Source: Salinigranum rubrum
GTDB lineage: Archaea > Halobacteriota > Halobacteria > Halobacteriales > Haloferacaceae
Assembly: GCF_002906575.1 (NCBI RefSeq)
Contig: NZ_CP026309.1
Span: forward strand, 868,001 to 932,000
Length of the DNA stretch: 64,000 bases
Direction: 5' to 3'
This document shows positions 36,596 to 45,060 of the stretch, piece after piece. Every line of letters begins with the position of its first letter. The stretch's first letter is position 1. Position numbers and translations under genes: made by a program. The notes beneath the pieces are model-generated. The model ran no database searches. It was not told the DNA's origin and was given only the letters and a program-made list of their open reading frames with translations.

Positions 36596-37351
36596 TCACG
36601 CGGTGAAGCCGCCGTCCATCACGAGGTTGTGGCCGGTGACGAACGACGACTCCTCCGACGCGAGAAAGAGCGCCGCCTCCGCGACTTCTTCGGGCTGACC
36701 CGCGCGGCCCAGGGGCGTCTGTGCGAGAATGCCCTCCGCCGTCTCGCCGTCCTCCATCGTCATCGCCGTCTCGATGAAGCCGGGGTTGAGCGCGTTGACT
36801 CTGATCCCGTGTTCGCCGTGTTCGACCGCCAGTTGGCGGGTGAGGTTCGTCACCCCGCCCTTCGAGGTGCAGTACAGCGACGAGTTCTCCAGCCCGCGGA
36901 TTCCCCCGATGGAGGACATGTTGATGATGCTCCCGCCCGCTCCCTGCTCGCGCATGGCCTCGACGGCGACCTGGCTGCCGAAGTACACCCCTTTGAGGTT
37001 GATGTCCATCAGCCACTCGTAGTCCTCCTCGGTGACCTCGCCGAGGGGGAGTTGCCGTTCGACGCCCGCGTTGTTCACCATCACGTCGAGTGAGCCGAAC
37101 GCCTCGACGGTCGCATCCACCGCCGCTCGGAGGTCCGCCACCGAGCGCACGTCGCACTCGACGAACCGGGCGGCGCCGCCCTCGCTCTCGATGAGTTCGT
37201 GCGTCGGTTCGCCGCCCATCCGCGGGTCCGCGCGGACGTCGGCGACGGTGACGCTCGCGCCCTCCTCGGCGAACCGTCGCGCGATGGCGCGGCCGTTCCC
37301 CGAAGAGCCACCGGTGACCAGTGCTGTCTTCCCCTGCAGTCGCTCGGACAT
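36596..37351 (-). CDS. Short-chain dehydrogenase/reductase
   Basis: A 251-aa SDR: TALVTGGSSGNGRAIARRF for the cofactor, VADVRADPRMGG, MVNNAGVERQLPLGE, active-site Ser in INMSSIGGIRG and Tyr/Lys in SLYCTSKGGVTN, then NALNPGFIETAMTM and TGHNLVMDGGFTA. It resembles glucose/3-oxoacyl reductases; the substrate is not predictable. It sits upstream of the aldehyde dehydrogenase in the same direction and probably belongs to the same catabolic route. Divergent from the amidohydrolase gene across a repeat-bearing spacer. Confidence 0.9.
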   Translation of the reverse strand: MSERLQGKTALVTGGSSGNGRAIARRFAEEGASVTVADVRADPRMGGEPTHELIESEGGAARFVECDVRSVADLRAAVDATVEAFGSLDVMVNNAGVERQLPLGEVTEEDYEWLMDINLKGVYFGSQVAVEAMREQGAGGSIINMSSIGGIRGLENSSLYCTSKGGVTNLTRQLAVEHGEHGIRVNALNPGFIETAMTMEDGETAEGILAQTPLGRAGQPEEVAEAALFLASEESSFVTGHNLVMDGGFTA

Positions 37352-37518
37352 TACAGAGTGGTGTGGTCTTTCGTCCCAATTAAGTGTTTCTCGCTGGCTC
37401 TGGGGGAGTGTCGGTACCGTGGGAGTCCGACCCGGTGGTTGTGTGAGGGGTCGTCGCCGGTGGAATCACTGAAAACAGGGACACCGGGGGTTGCCAGGAC
37501 GGTGTACGTCTCACCCAC

Positions 37519-37600
37519 CGGAGTGGCTCTGTTACTCGGGTGGGTGTGGCTTCACCGCGCCCGTGTACCGCGCGCTCGCTGTCCGTTCTCTCCTGTCCGT
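37519..37600 (+). repeat. Dispersed intergenic repeat (copy 2)
   Basis: The 340-bp gap 37352-37691 between divergent genes contains one plus-oriented copy. A worn hairpin region (GGAGTGGCTCTGTTACTC) is followed by GGGTGTGGC and a core CACCGCGCCCGTGTACCG. The rest of the gap shows no gene; a reading from 37491 into the amidohydrolase only translates this repeat. Confidence 0.72.
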
Positions 37601-37691
37601 TCGCTCTTACACTCGCTCACACTCCTCCATCGCTCAGTACGTCAACGCACTGCCCCGCCACTTCCCGTTCCCGCCACACACGAAGACCCCA

Positions 37692-38822
37692 ATGTTTAAT
37701 AATCGGTATCAAGACGTACACAGTGAGATGCTAGAGAGTGGCTCACTGGTAGTGGACTCCGTGTCACACTGCTTCAACCACACGCCGGAGAATCACAAAC
37801 ACCCACACGCGCAGCGGTGGGACGACGAGACGTTCGAACTCGGCGAGAAACTCCTCCCCGACGGCTACGTCCCGTCGAAGGAGGTCTTCTACCGCGACCA
37901 CCAGCCCGAAGAACTCGCTCGACTGCTCTTCTTGGAGAGTCAGATCGACTACTCGGTGTACCACTCCCTGCCGCTGGACGACTACTTCCACGACGGGTAC
38001 GTCTCCCGCGAGAAGGGGTTCGAGTTCATGGAGCAGAACCCCGAGCGCGTGTCGATGTACGTCGACGTCAACCCGCTGGAGGACGACGCGGGCGACCAGA
38101 TCGAGGAGTACGCCTCTCGGGACGGTGTCGAGGGGATCAAGTTCTACCCGGCGCGCTACCAGAACGGCAACGACCTCTCGCTTCAGTTGACAGAAGACGC
38201 CGTCTGGCCGCTGCTGGAGCGAATCGCCGACTCCGAGGTGGACACTTTGGCCATCCACAAGTTCATCCCGTTCGCCACGGCTCCCGTCCGATACTTCCAG
38301 CCCGGCGACGTCGAGGACGCGGCCAACTCGTTCCCCGACCTCAACTTCGAGATCATCCACGCGGGCTTCTCGTTCGTCGAGGAGACGGTGTTCGCGATGG
38401 CGAGCCACAAGAACGTCTACGCCAACCTCGAGAACACCGCGTGTATGGTCAACACCCGTCCGCGGAAGTTCGCGAAAGCGCTGGGTGAGATGCTCTACTG
38501 GGCCGGTCCCGACCGCATCGTCTACGCCGGCGGCGCGACGGCGCTGCATCCCCAGCCACCCATCGAGGGCATCTGGAACTTCGAGATGCCCGAGGACCTC
38601 ATCGAGGAGTACGACTATCCCGAGGTCACTCAGGACATGAAGGAGAAGGTTCTCGGCAAGAACGCGCTTCGTCTCCTCGACAAAGACCCCGAGCAGATCA
38701 AGAAGGACATCGAGGGCGACAAGTGGGACCAACTCCGCAAAGAGCGCCATGAGACTGGCGAGTTCCCGGCCGAACCGTGGTCGACGTACGAAGCCGAGTC
38801 GGCCCTCGCGTCCGACGACTGA
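37692..38822 (+). CDS. Amidohydrolase-2 family protein
   Basis: A 376-aa TIM-barrel protein. VVDSVSHCFNHTPENHKHPH at the start corresponds to the metal-binding H-x-H strand of the superfamily, but the first His is replaced (V-S-H). DTLAIHKFIPFATAP, NFEIIHAGFSFVEETVFAMA and GPDRIVYAGGATALHPQPPI supply other barrel strands. Similar proteins next to a MIP18-like protein occur in operons of propane/acetone binuclear-iron monooxygenases, where they may help maturation rather than catalysis. ATG 37692 is preferred: upstream in-frame codons come from the repeat. Followed 6 nt later by the MIP18-like gene. Confidence 0.8.
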   Translation: MFNNRYQDVHSEMLESGSLVVDSVSHCFNHTPENHKHPHAQRWDDETFELGEKLLPDGYVPSKEVFYRDHQPEELARLLFLESQIDYSVYHSLPLDDYFHDGYVSREKGFEFMEQNPERVSMYVDVNPLEDDAGDQIEEYASRDGVEGIKFYPARYQNGNDLSLQLTEDAVWPLLERIADSEVDTLAIHKFIPFATAPVRYFQPGDVEDAANSFPDLNFEIIHAGFSFVEETVFAMASHKNVYANLENTACMVNTRPRKFAKALGEMLYWAGPDRIVYAGGATALHPQPPIEGIWNFEMPEDLIEEYDYPEVTQDMKEKVLGKNALRLLDKDPEQIKKDIEGDKWDQLRKERHETGEFPAEPWSTYEAESALASDD

Positions 38823-38828
38823 GTACCC

Positions 38829-39272
38829 ATGGCCGCACACACAGACCCGTACGCGAGGACGGAACCGGCCACGCACGTCACGCCGGACACGGAGTTCGAC
38901 GACGAGCGCAAGACGAAAATCAAAGAGCAACTGAGCGAGGTGCTCGACCCGTGTAGCTGTATGAGCGAGCACCCCATCAACATCGTCGACCTGGGCCTCG
39001 TCGAGTCTATCGTCCTCGACGGGAGGGACGTCGAGGTCACCCTTCTCTTGACCTCACAGCGCTGTACGTACTTCCTCGACATCGACGACGAGGTGTGCGA
39101 GCGCGTCGAATCGCTCGAGGAAATCGACTCCTGTGAGGTCCACCAGGACACCAGCGGCAAGATCTGGACCAACGAGCGGATGTCCGACGAGCAGCGCAAA
39201 GTCCGACGCAAACGCTTCCACGAACGGATGGAGGCCGCCGGCATCACCCCCTACGCGGAACGCTCGGACTGA
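38829..39272 (+). CDS. MIP18/DUF59 family iron-sulfur assembly-like protein
   Basis: A 147-aa protein with the DUF59 core (IKEQLSEVLDPCSCMSEHPI, NIVDLGLVESIVLDGRDVEV, LLTSQRCTYFLDIDDEVCER). DPxxxxxIVDLGLV is the family signature and LTSQRC the Cys-containing loop. An additional DPCSCMSEH motif gives two further Cys. The C-terminal tail (about 105-147) is basic and helical, not part of DUF59. DUF59 proteins deliver Fe-S clusters or mature metalloenzymes; coupling to the amidohydrolase gene suggests a joint maturation role. Confidence 0.85.
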   Translation: MAAHTDPYARTEPATHVTPDTEFDDERKTKIKEQLSEVLDPCSCMSEHPINIVDLGLVESIVLDGRDVEVTLLLTSQRCTYFLDIDDEVCERVESLEEIDSCEVHQDTSGKIWTNERMSDEQRKVRRKRFHERMEAAGITPYAERSD

Positions 39273-39377
39273 CCCCCTGACCGCGTGCCTCGGCCTCGTG
39301 GCCCTGCCGCTGTTCTCTCTATTTCTCCCCGTGAATCGACGGGAACGAAAACGAACTGACGACGCCCGACAGCGGCG

Positions 39378-41366
39378 TCAGGCGGCGTCTCGGAGTTCGT
39401 CGAGCGCGGCGGGGTTTTCGATGCTCGACATGTCGCCGAGGTCTTCGCCCTGGTAGATCGACGAGATGGCCCGGCGGATGATCTTGCCCGACTGGGTTTT
39501 GGGGAGCTCCGAGACGAACAGGAGTTCGCGCGGGCGGAACGGCTTGCCGTGTTCCTCGCCCACCAGCGCCGACAGCTCCGCGCGGAGGTCGTCGCTTCCC
39601 TCGAAACCGTCTTCGAGCATCACGTAGGCCACGACGGCGGTCCCCGTCGTGTCGTCGGGGACGCCCACGGCCGCGGCCTGGTTTACCGAGTCGTGTTCGG
39701 TGAGCACGCCTTCGATTTCGGCCGGTCCCACCTTGCGTCCCGCGACGTTCAGCGCGTCGTCGGCCCGTCCGTGCAAAAACCAGAAGCCGTCTTCGTCTTT
39801 TTGCGCCCAGTCGCCGTGGTCCCACAGGTCCTCCCACGTCGACCAGTACTCTTCGAGGTATCGGTCGTCGCCCTCCCAGAGCGATTTGGTCATCGACGGA
39901 CACGAGTCGCGCGCGACCAGAAAGCCCCGCTCGTTCGTGTCCGCAATCGAGTCACCCGCGTCGTTCACGATGTCGATGTCCATGCCCAGGCCTGGACCGC
40001 CCAGTGAGGTGGGTTTCAGTGGCTGGGTGGGCATCGGCATGAGGAAACACCCGCAGATTTCGGTCCCCCCCGAGATGTTGATGATGGGCGCGTCCCCGCC
40101 ACCGACGTTCTCGTAGAACCACTGCCACGACTCGGGGTCCCACGGTTCGCCCGTCGACCCCAAGAGTCGGAGCGACGAGAGGTCGTGGTCGTCGACCCAC
40201 TCGTCGCCGTGCTTGCGAAGGGCGCGGATTGCTGTGGGCGAGATACCGAACGTCGACAGGGAGTGGCGGTCGATCATCTCCCAGAACCGGTCTGGCTCTG
40301 GATGGTCGGGCGCGCCCTCGTACATGAAGACGGTGCCCCCGAACGTGTGGTTGCCGATGAGCGTCCACGGGCCCATCATCCAGCCGATGTCGGACACCCA
40401 GAAGAACCGGTCCGAGGGCTGGTGGTCGAAGCCGAAGTACATCTCTTTGGCACACTGCATCTGCACCCCCGCGTGGGTGTGGACGATGCCCTTGGGTTTG
40501 CCCGTCGTACCCGACGAGTACAGCAGCATCGACTCCTGGTTCGAGGGCAACGATTTCGTGTCGTACGCGTCCGAGTGGGTCTCGATGGCCTCTGACCACC
40601 ACTCGTCTCGGTCGTGCATCGGGACGTCGGCGTCGTCGCCCAACCGGTCGTACACGACCGTGTGTTCGACGTGGCCGGCCTCGTCGATAGCCTCGTCGGC
40701 GCTCTCTTTGAGCGTCAGGGGCTTTCCTCTCCGATAGAACCCATCACCGGTAAAGAGGACCGAGCATTCGGAGTCTTCGATTCGGGTGGCGGTGGCCTCG
40801 ACGCCGAATCCAGAAAAGATGGGGACGGCGATGGCGCCGACTTTGAAACACCCATACAAGATGGAGATGACCTCGGGGACCATCGGCATGTACAGGCCGA
40901 CCGTATCACCGGTGTCGATGCCGCTCGCTTCGAGGTAGTTCGCGATTTTGTTCGACTGGCGGGCGAGTTCGTGGTAGGTAATCTCGCGGACGTCGCCGGG
41001 TTCGCCTTCCCAGAGACACGCGATTTTGTTTCTGGTTTGAGAGTCGACGTGGGCGTGTCGGTCCACCACGTTGTGCGCGAGGTTCAACTCCCCGCCGGGG
41101 TACCACTTCGAGAACTGGGGGCCGTCGGTGTCGTCGCGGACCTGGTCGTAAGGGGTGTAAAAGTCGATGCCGAGATATTCGGGGAGGAGGTCCCAGAACC
41201 ACTCGATGCCCGACTCGTCGACGTGTTCGACACGGGAGGTGGTGCGCTCGATGAGTTCGTCGTAGTCGTCGATACCGTACTCGCGCATGAACGCGGCGAC
41301 GTTGGTCGACTCGACGAACTCCTCGCTCGGTTCGTGGACGACTGCCTCCTGCTGCTGGCTGGACAT
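39378..41366 (-). CDS. acs: Acetate-CoA ligase family (AMP-forming)
   Basis: A 662-aa adenylating enzyme forming acyl-CoA from a short acid, ATP and CoA. Motifs are LLYSSGTTGKPKGIVHTHAG (P-loop A3), FWVSDIGWMMGPWTLIGNHT, NISGGTEICGCFLMPMPTQP, DFWFLHGRADD-like GFWFLHGRADDALNVAGRKV (A7/A8) and PKTQSGKIIRRAISSIY, with the Lys that is acetylated in Acs regulation. ATG 41366 is preferred over 41393. Some residues differ from classical Acs, so propionate or another short acid is possible. It would finish the island by producing acetyl-CoA. Confidence 0.87.
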   Translation of the reverse strand: MSSQQQEAVVHEPSEEFVESTNVAAFMREYGIDDYDELIERTTSRVEHVDESGIEWFWDLLPEYLGIDFYTPYDQVRDDTDGPQFSKWYPGGELNLAHNVVDRHAHVDSQTRNKIACLWEGEPGDVREITYHELARQSNKIANYLEASGIDTGDTVGLYMPMVPEVISILYGCFKVGAIAVPIFSGFGVEATATRIEDSECSVLFTGDGFYRRGKPLTLKESADEAIDEAGHVEHTVVYDRLGDDADVPMHDRDEWWSEAIETHSDAYDTKSLPSNQESMLLYSSGTTGKPKGIVHTHAGVQMQCAKEMYFGFDHQPSDRFFWVSDIGWMMGPWTLIGNHTFGGTVFMYEGAPDHPEPDRFWEMIDRHSLSTFGISPTAIRALRKHGDEWVDDHDLSSLRLLGSTGEPWDPESWQWFYENVGGGDAPIINISGGTEICGCFLMPMPTQPLKPTSLGGPGLGMDIDIVNDAGDSIADTNERGFLVARDSCPSMTKSLWEGDDRYLEEYWSTWEDLWDHGDWAQKDEDGFWFLHGRADDALNVAGRKVGPAEIEGVLTEHDSVNQAAAVGVPDDTTGTAVVAYVMLEDGFEGSDDLRAELSALVGEEHGKPFRPRELLFVSELPKTQSGKIIRRAISSIYQGEDLGDMSSIENPAALDELRDAA

Positions 41367-41435
41367 GGCGTATGCGAGCGGATGGCGCGCCACTCACTAA
41401 GAGATACCGAAGCCGCCGCCGTTCACCCCGTCGAC

Positions 41436-41957
41436 TCACTCGAACCGCCCGGTCTGCTTGTACTCCCGGGAGAGGTCGACGTAGTGCTGGTGGACCCGTT
41501 CGATTTCGTCGCGCTGGTCGTCGGTGAGCGGTTTGGTCTGTGCGGGAGCGCCGTACGCGAGGTGGCCTTCCGGGACCGTCTGGCCCTGGAGCACCACGGC
41601 TCCGGCCGCGACGAGACAGTTCGATTCGACGGTGGCGTCGCGGAGGACACAGCTGTTCATCCCAACGAGCGAGTGGTCCTCGACGGTGGCGTAGTCGACG
41701 ACGACGCTGTGACCGACGGTGACGTGGTCCCCGACCTCGGCGCCGTGGAGCATCGAGAACTCCTGGACGTTCGTCCCCTCCCCGACGGTGACAGCCCCGC
41801 CGTCACCACGAAGGCACGTGAACGGCCAGAGACTCGCGCGCTCGCCGACGCTCACCTCGCCGATGAGGTACGAGAGCCGCGAGACGAACGCCGAGTCGGC
41901 GACGTCGGGGGTGTGTCCAAAGAGCCGTTCGCGCATCGAGTCCTCGGGTCGGGGCAT
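41436..41957 (-). CDS. Gamma-carbonic-anhydrase-like hexapeptide protein
   Basis: A 173-aa left-handed beta-helix protein with hexapeptide repeats (ERASLWPFTCLRGDGGAVTV, GEGTNVQEFSMLHGAEVGDH, VTVGHSVVVDYATVEDHSLV). Two of the three zinc His are visible, in SMLHG and TVGH. The third, expected in the next coil (VVLHG in active proteins), reads VVVDY. This may be a non-catalytic member or use Asp. It lies 70 nt upstream of acs in the same direction and could be co-transcribed. Confidence 0.8.
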   Translation of the reverse strand: MPRPEDSMRERLFGHTPDVADSAFVSRLSYLIGEVSVGERASLWPFTCLRGDGGAVTVGEGTNVQEFSMLHGAEVGDHVTVGHSVVVDYATVEDHSLVGMNSCVLRDATVESNCLVAAGAVVLQGQTVPEGHLAYGAPAQTKPLTDDQRDEIERVHQHYVDLSREYKQTGRFE

Positions 41958-42024
41958 ATCCGTTCTGCTCGTCGGAGCGCGATAAAACTAGTCAGTAGGG
42001 TGGCGGGGGGACGCGCCGACGAGG

Positions 42025-43176
42025 TCACGCAGGACGGGCGAGTCGCCAGCGCGTCAGCACGACCACGACGACCAGTCCGGCCATCGCGGGGACGAGCAGT
42101 CGCATCCCGGTCACGATGTCGGCTTGCTCGGCGACGACACCGACGACGAGGGGCGCGGCGGTGATGCCGAGGAAGTTCGCCCCGGTCGCGATGGCGTTGA
42201 CCGGACCGCTGTACTCCGACGCGTTGTCGATACCGAACGCCGAGAGGGTCGGAAAGAAGCCGGCGACGACGAACCCGAGCGCGAGCGCCCCGGCCGCGAG
42301 CACGAGGCCCGAGCGGGCGGTGAACGCGAGGGCGGTGACGGGAACCCCCACGAGGGAGAGGCCGAGGACGAGCGTCAGCGGCGGGAGGCGATCACAGAGG
42401 TAACTGTAGAGCAACCGACCGGGGACGTACATCACCAGGAAGCCGGAGAGCAAGACGTTCGCGCGCGCCCGCGGGACGAACTCGCCGGCGTAGTAGGCGA
42501 ACCACGCGAACATCGTCCCCTCGATGGAGCCGCTGAGAACGAGGGCCGCAGCCATCCCGAGCACGGCGGGTCGAGCGAGGAGGCTCCGCACGTCTCCGAG
42601 CGAGATGCGCTGTTCGTGGTGCATCTCCTCGGGTGGAGACGCCCGCCAGAGCAGGACGACGACCGGCAACAGCGGGAGGAGGAGGAACAGGAACGTCATC
42701 CGCCAGTCGGTCGCGGCGAGGACCCAGTTGACGAACAGCGGGCCGATGGTCGCCCCGACGGCCCAGGTGAGCGCGTAGAGGTTGAACATCCGACCCCGGA
42801 CGGCGGGGTAGAGGTGGCCGAGGAGCGGCCGGTCGAGCGCGCGGACGGCACCGACACCGAGCCCCTGGAGGAGGAACGAGCCGACGAGCACCCAGTACGA
42901 CTGCACGAGCGTGAGCGACGCGAGCGAGAGGACCGTGAGGCCGACCCCCGCGAGGAGCGTCCGTCTGACGCCCACGCGGCCCGCGTTCGTTCCGAGAAAC
43001 AGTACCGAGAGGAGGAGACCGACGGTCGCGGCGGGCGCGACAGCACCGAGCAGACCCTGTGAGACCTCGAACGACTGCTCGAAACTCGCCAGCAGAGGAC
43101 CGCGCGTCTGGGAGACGACGCCGTGGCAGGCGACGAACGAGAAGACGACGACGGTCCACCGCGTGCGAGCCTTCAT
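42025..43176 (-). CDS. Major facilitator superfamily transporter
   Basis: A 383-aa MFS protein with twelve predicted hydrophobic helices. Recognisable are FLGTNAGRVGVRRTLLAGVG (motif A-like loop between helices 2 and 3) and LQGLGVGAVRALDRPLLGHL in helix 4. A cytoplasmic loop SPPEEMHHEQRISLGDVRSL separates the two halves. No substrate can be named; drug or small-molecule efflux is typical of this length. It is not obviously linked to neighbours. Confidence 0.88.
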   Translation of the reverse strand: MKARTRWTVVVFSFVACHGVVSQTRGPLLASFEQSFEVSQGLLGAVAPAATVGLLLSVLFLGTNAGRVGVRRTLLAGVGLTVLSLASLTLVQSYWVLVGSFLLQGLGVGAVRALDRPLLGHLYPAVRGRMFNLYALTWAVGATIGPLFVNWVLAATDWRMTFLFLLLPLLPVVVLLWRASPPEEMHHEQRISLGDVRSLLARPAVLGMAAALVLSGSIEGTMFAWFAYYAGEFVPRARANVLLSGFLVMYVPGRLLYSYLCDRLPPLTLVLGLSLVGVPVTALAFTARSGLVLAAGALALGFVVAGFFPTLSAFGIDNASEYSGPVNAIATGANFLGITAAPLVVGVVAEQADIVTGMRLLVPAMAGLVVVVVLTRWRLARPA

Positions 43177-43241
43177 GATCAGTCCGCTCGTCTGTCGGGT
43201 GCTAAAATCGTTTGTTCCGTCGTGGCGAGGCAGCGTGAGTT

Positions 43242-43676
43242 ATGTGCTTGCCGTCGAAACGGGAGGACGTGTTCCGAGTGCTCGTTGCGGTCAGTGACGA
43301 TGTCGACCAGGCACGTAAACAGGCGGACTTCGTCGCCTCGCTCCCCGGAAGCGAGGAACTCGACGTCACAGTGACGCACGCGTACGTCGAGGCGGACGAA
43401 CGCGACCCGCGCGGTGAACCGCTCCCTCCACGGAAGAGCGACGGCGTCCAAACAGCACGCGAGCGACTGACCGAAGCAGGACTCGCCGTCGAGACGCGCG
43501 AGACCTACCACCCGGTCGCCGACGGTATCGTTGCCCTCGCGGCAGACGTCGACGCCGATCTCGTCGTCGTCGGCGCGCGGAGGCGGACGCCGGTCGGCAA
43601 GGCGGTGTTCGGGAGCGTCACGCAGTCGGTCGTCCTCGACTCGCCAGTTCCCGTCACTGTGGTCGGTGTCGAATGA
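43242..43676 (+). CDS. Universal stress protein (UspA family)
   Basis: A 144-aa Usp-like protein: RVLVAVSDDVDQARKQADFV at the start and LVVVGARRRTPVGKAVFGSV at the end, where the Gly-rich ATP loop is altered (GARRRTPVG instead of GSHGRTG). It may therefore bind nucleotide poorly. ATG 43242 is used; GTG 43269, preceded by GGGAGGA, would begin at the conserved core and is a good alternative. Divergent from the MFS gene. Confidence 0.83.
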   Translation: MCLPSKREDVFRVLVAVSDDVDQARKQADFVASLPGSEELDVTVTHAYVEADERDPRGEPLPPRKSDGVQTARERLTEAGLAVETRETYHPVADGIVALAADVDADLVVVGARRRTPVGKAVFGSVTQSVVLDSPVPVTVVGVE

Positions 43677-44119
43677 GACTCCCGTAGAACGCGACTCGAG
43701 CGTCCGAGAGCCACAGTGGCACGGGACGTGGCTCCGGACGCTGAGGGGGGTGGGGCGAGACTGACGTGACCGGTAGCTTCGCGGCAGTGTCACGGGGTGA
43801 CTGAGTGCCTGCGGTCCCCGATAGCGACTGGGGACATCGTCATCGTCGTACTGCTAGAGGTTAACAGTTTCCACACCGGCAGTGTACTCATCACCGATAT
43901 CGCTGTGCTCGTGACAGAACTCGTTGAACACCGAGTCGACGACCCGGCCGCGCCTCCGTCGACGGGCGTCCGAGTCGATGGAGCGCGAGTCGAGTCGAGT
44001 CGCGTCGGCGTTCGGCGGCAGTCGGTCGGTCTGTCCGGGTCGAGAGACACTTCGAAATCAGCTGACGGTCCGGAGAGTTGGACTCTCGTCTCCATCGACT
44101 TCTATCGAATTCGATCGAC
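43677..44119. other. Gene-free spacer, possible gene remnant
   Basis: No intact gene is supported here. On the minus strand a reading ends with FNEFCHEHSDIGDEYTAG and a stop near 43860. It looks protein-like but has no start and no family that I recognise, so it could be a worn 3' fragment. The codon pattern of the rest is not convincing in any frame. Confidence 0.35.
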
Positions 44120-44533
44120 TCAGCCGCCGAAGCCGATCCGACTGCCCGACGACCGCGATTCGTCGTCCGACTCCCCGACGTGTTCGAAGGTGTAGCCGTC
44201 CTCGGAGACGAACACCTCGCCGTCGTCGACTTCGACGTCGACGGTGGCGAGATACGACCCCTCACACGGGCCGAAGTTGCAGTACCCGGAACCGGACTCG
44301 AACGTCGCGGCGTGTTTCTGACAGACGATTTCGTCGTTCCGAACGAGCGCTCCCGACCCCTTGTCGAGCCGAACGTCGGTCCAGTGCTGACAATAGTTCT
44401 TGTACGCTGCTACGCCGTCGTCGAGCCGGGTGAGGATGACCTCTTCGAGTCCGTCGCCGTTCCGAAGCGTGACGAGAAGCGTCCCGTCCGTGGGGACGTC
44501 GTCGAGCGACGCGACGTGCCGGTCGTCGTCCAT
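44120..44533 (-). CDS. Rieske [2Fe-2S] domain protein
   Basis: A 137-aa soluble ferredoxin-like Rieske protein. Cluster ligands are CQHW (Cys-x-His) at about 48-50 and CQKH (Cys-x2-His) at about 70-73. CNFGPCEGSYLATVDVEVDD completes the domain with two further Cys. The short acidic tail (HVGESDDESRSSGSRIGFGG) is haloarchaeal. Such stand-alone Rieske proteins donate electrons to oxygenases or act in nitrite-reductase-like systems; no partner is adjacent. Confidence 0.88.
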   Translation of the reverse strand: MDDDRHVASLDDVPTDGTLLVTLRNGDGLEEVILTRLDDGVAAYKNYCQHWTDVRLDKGSGALVRNDEIVCQKHAATFESGSGYCNFGPCEGSYLATVDVEVDDGEVFVSEDGYTFEHVGESDDESRSSGSRIGFGG

Positions 44534-44583
44534 GCCGGGGCTTGGGGTGAGACCTAATCAATCGTTGCGGTTCTCGGTCCGGA

Positions 44584-45060
44584 TCAGGTCCGGTCGAAGA
44601 GCGCGTTCGTGTACAGCGCGTCGACGTCGATTCCCTCGGGGTGGGCGAGCAGCACCGGCGTGTACCCGTGCGAGACGTCGTAGTCGTCGAGGGCGAAGGC
44701 GTTCAGGTCGATGCCGTCGCGTTCGGTCTGAATACCCTCCCACGGTATGAACACCCACGTCGCGTCCGCCTCGCCCTCGACGAGCGTGTGGGGAACGCCT
44801 AACTCGGCGGGGTGATGGTCCCCGGTTCCCCCCGCCCGCCATCGTTGCGAATCAATTGCCGGACGACGTCCTCTTCAAAACGCGCGTCGTACGACGCGTA
44901 GGTCAGATTGTCCAACTTTTTCGGTTGATATCTTCGACGCCAGGGCGCCGATAGCGCTGGTGTCGCGCTGACAGACCGTGGTGACGGCCGTCAGTGAGGG
45001 GTACTCGAGGCGGTGTTCCGGCGTGAACAGTGCCGGCGTGTCGTCGCCCTCGCTCGGGGT
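44584..45060 (-). pseudogene. Truncated ABC substrate-binding protein remnant (ThiY/NMT1-like)
   Basis: Directly after the pabC stop, minus-strand sequence encodes pieces of an NMT1/THI5-like binding protein: TPEHRLEYPSLTAVTTVCQR, SAIGALASK, then in another frame QPKKLDNLTYASYDARFEED and VVRQLIRNDGG, then in a third ATWVFIPWEGIQTERDG and ALDDYDVSHGYTPVLLAHP, ending VDALYTNALFDRT. There is no start codon. There are at least two frame changes (near 44930, and at the C run 44828-44833), and probably an internal deletion after LLAHP. The intact protein would bind a thiamine-precursor-like pyrimidine. Multiple lesions argue for genuine decay. Confidence 0.7.

Noticed and set aside
44558-44842. Arg/Gly-rich minus-strand reading of 94 aa
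   Set aside because: It is a wrong-frame translation over the substrate-binding protein remnant.
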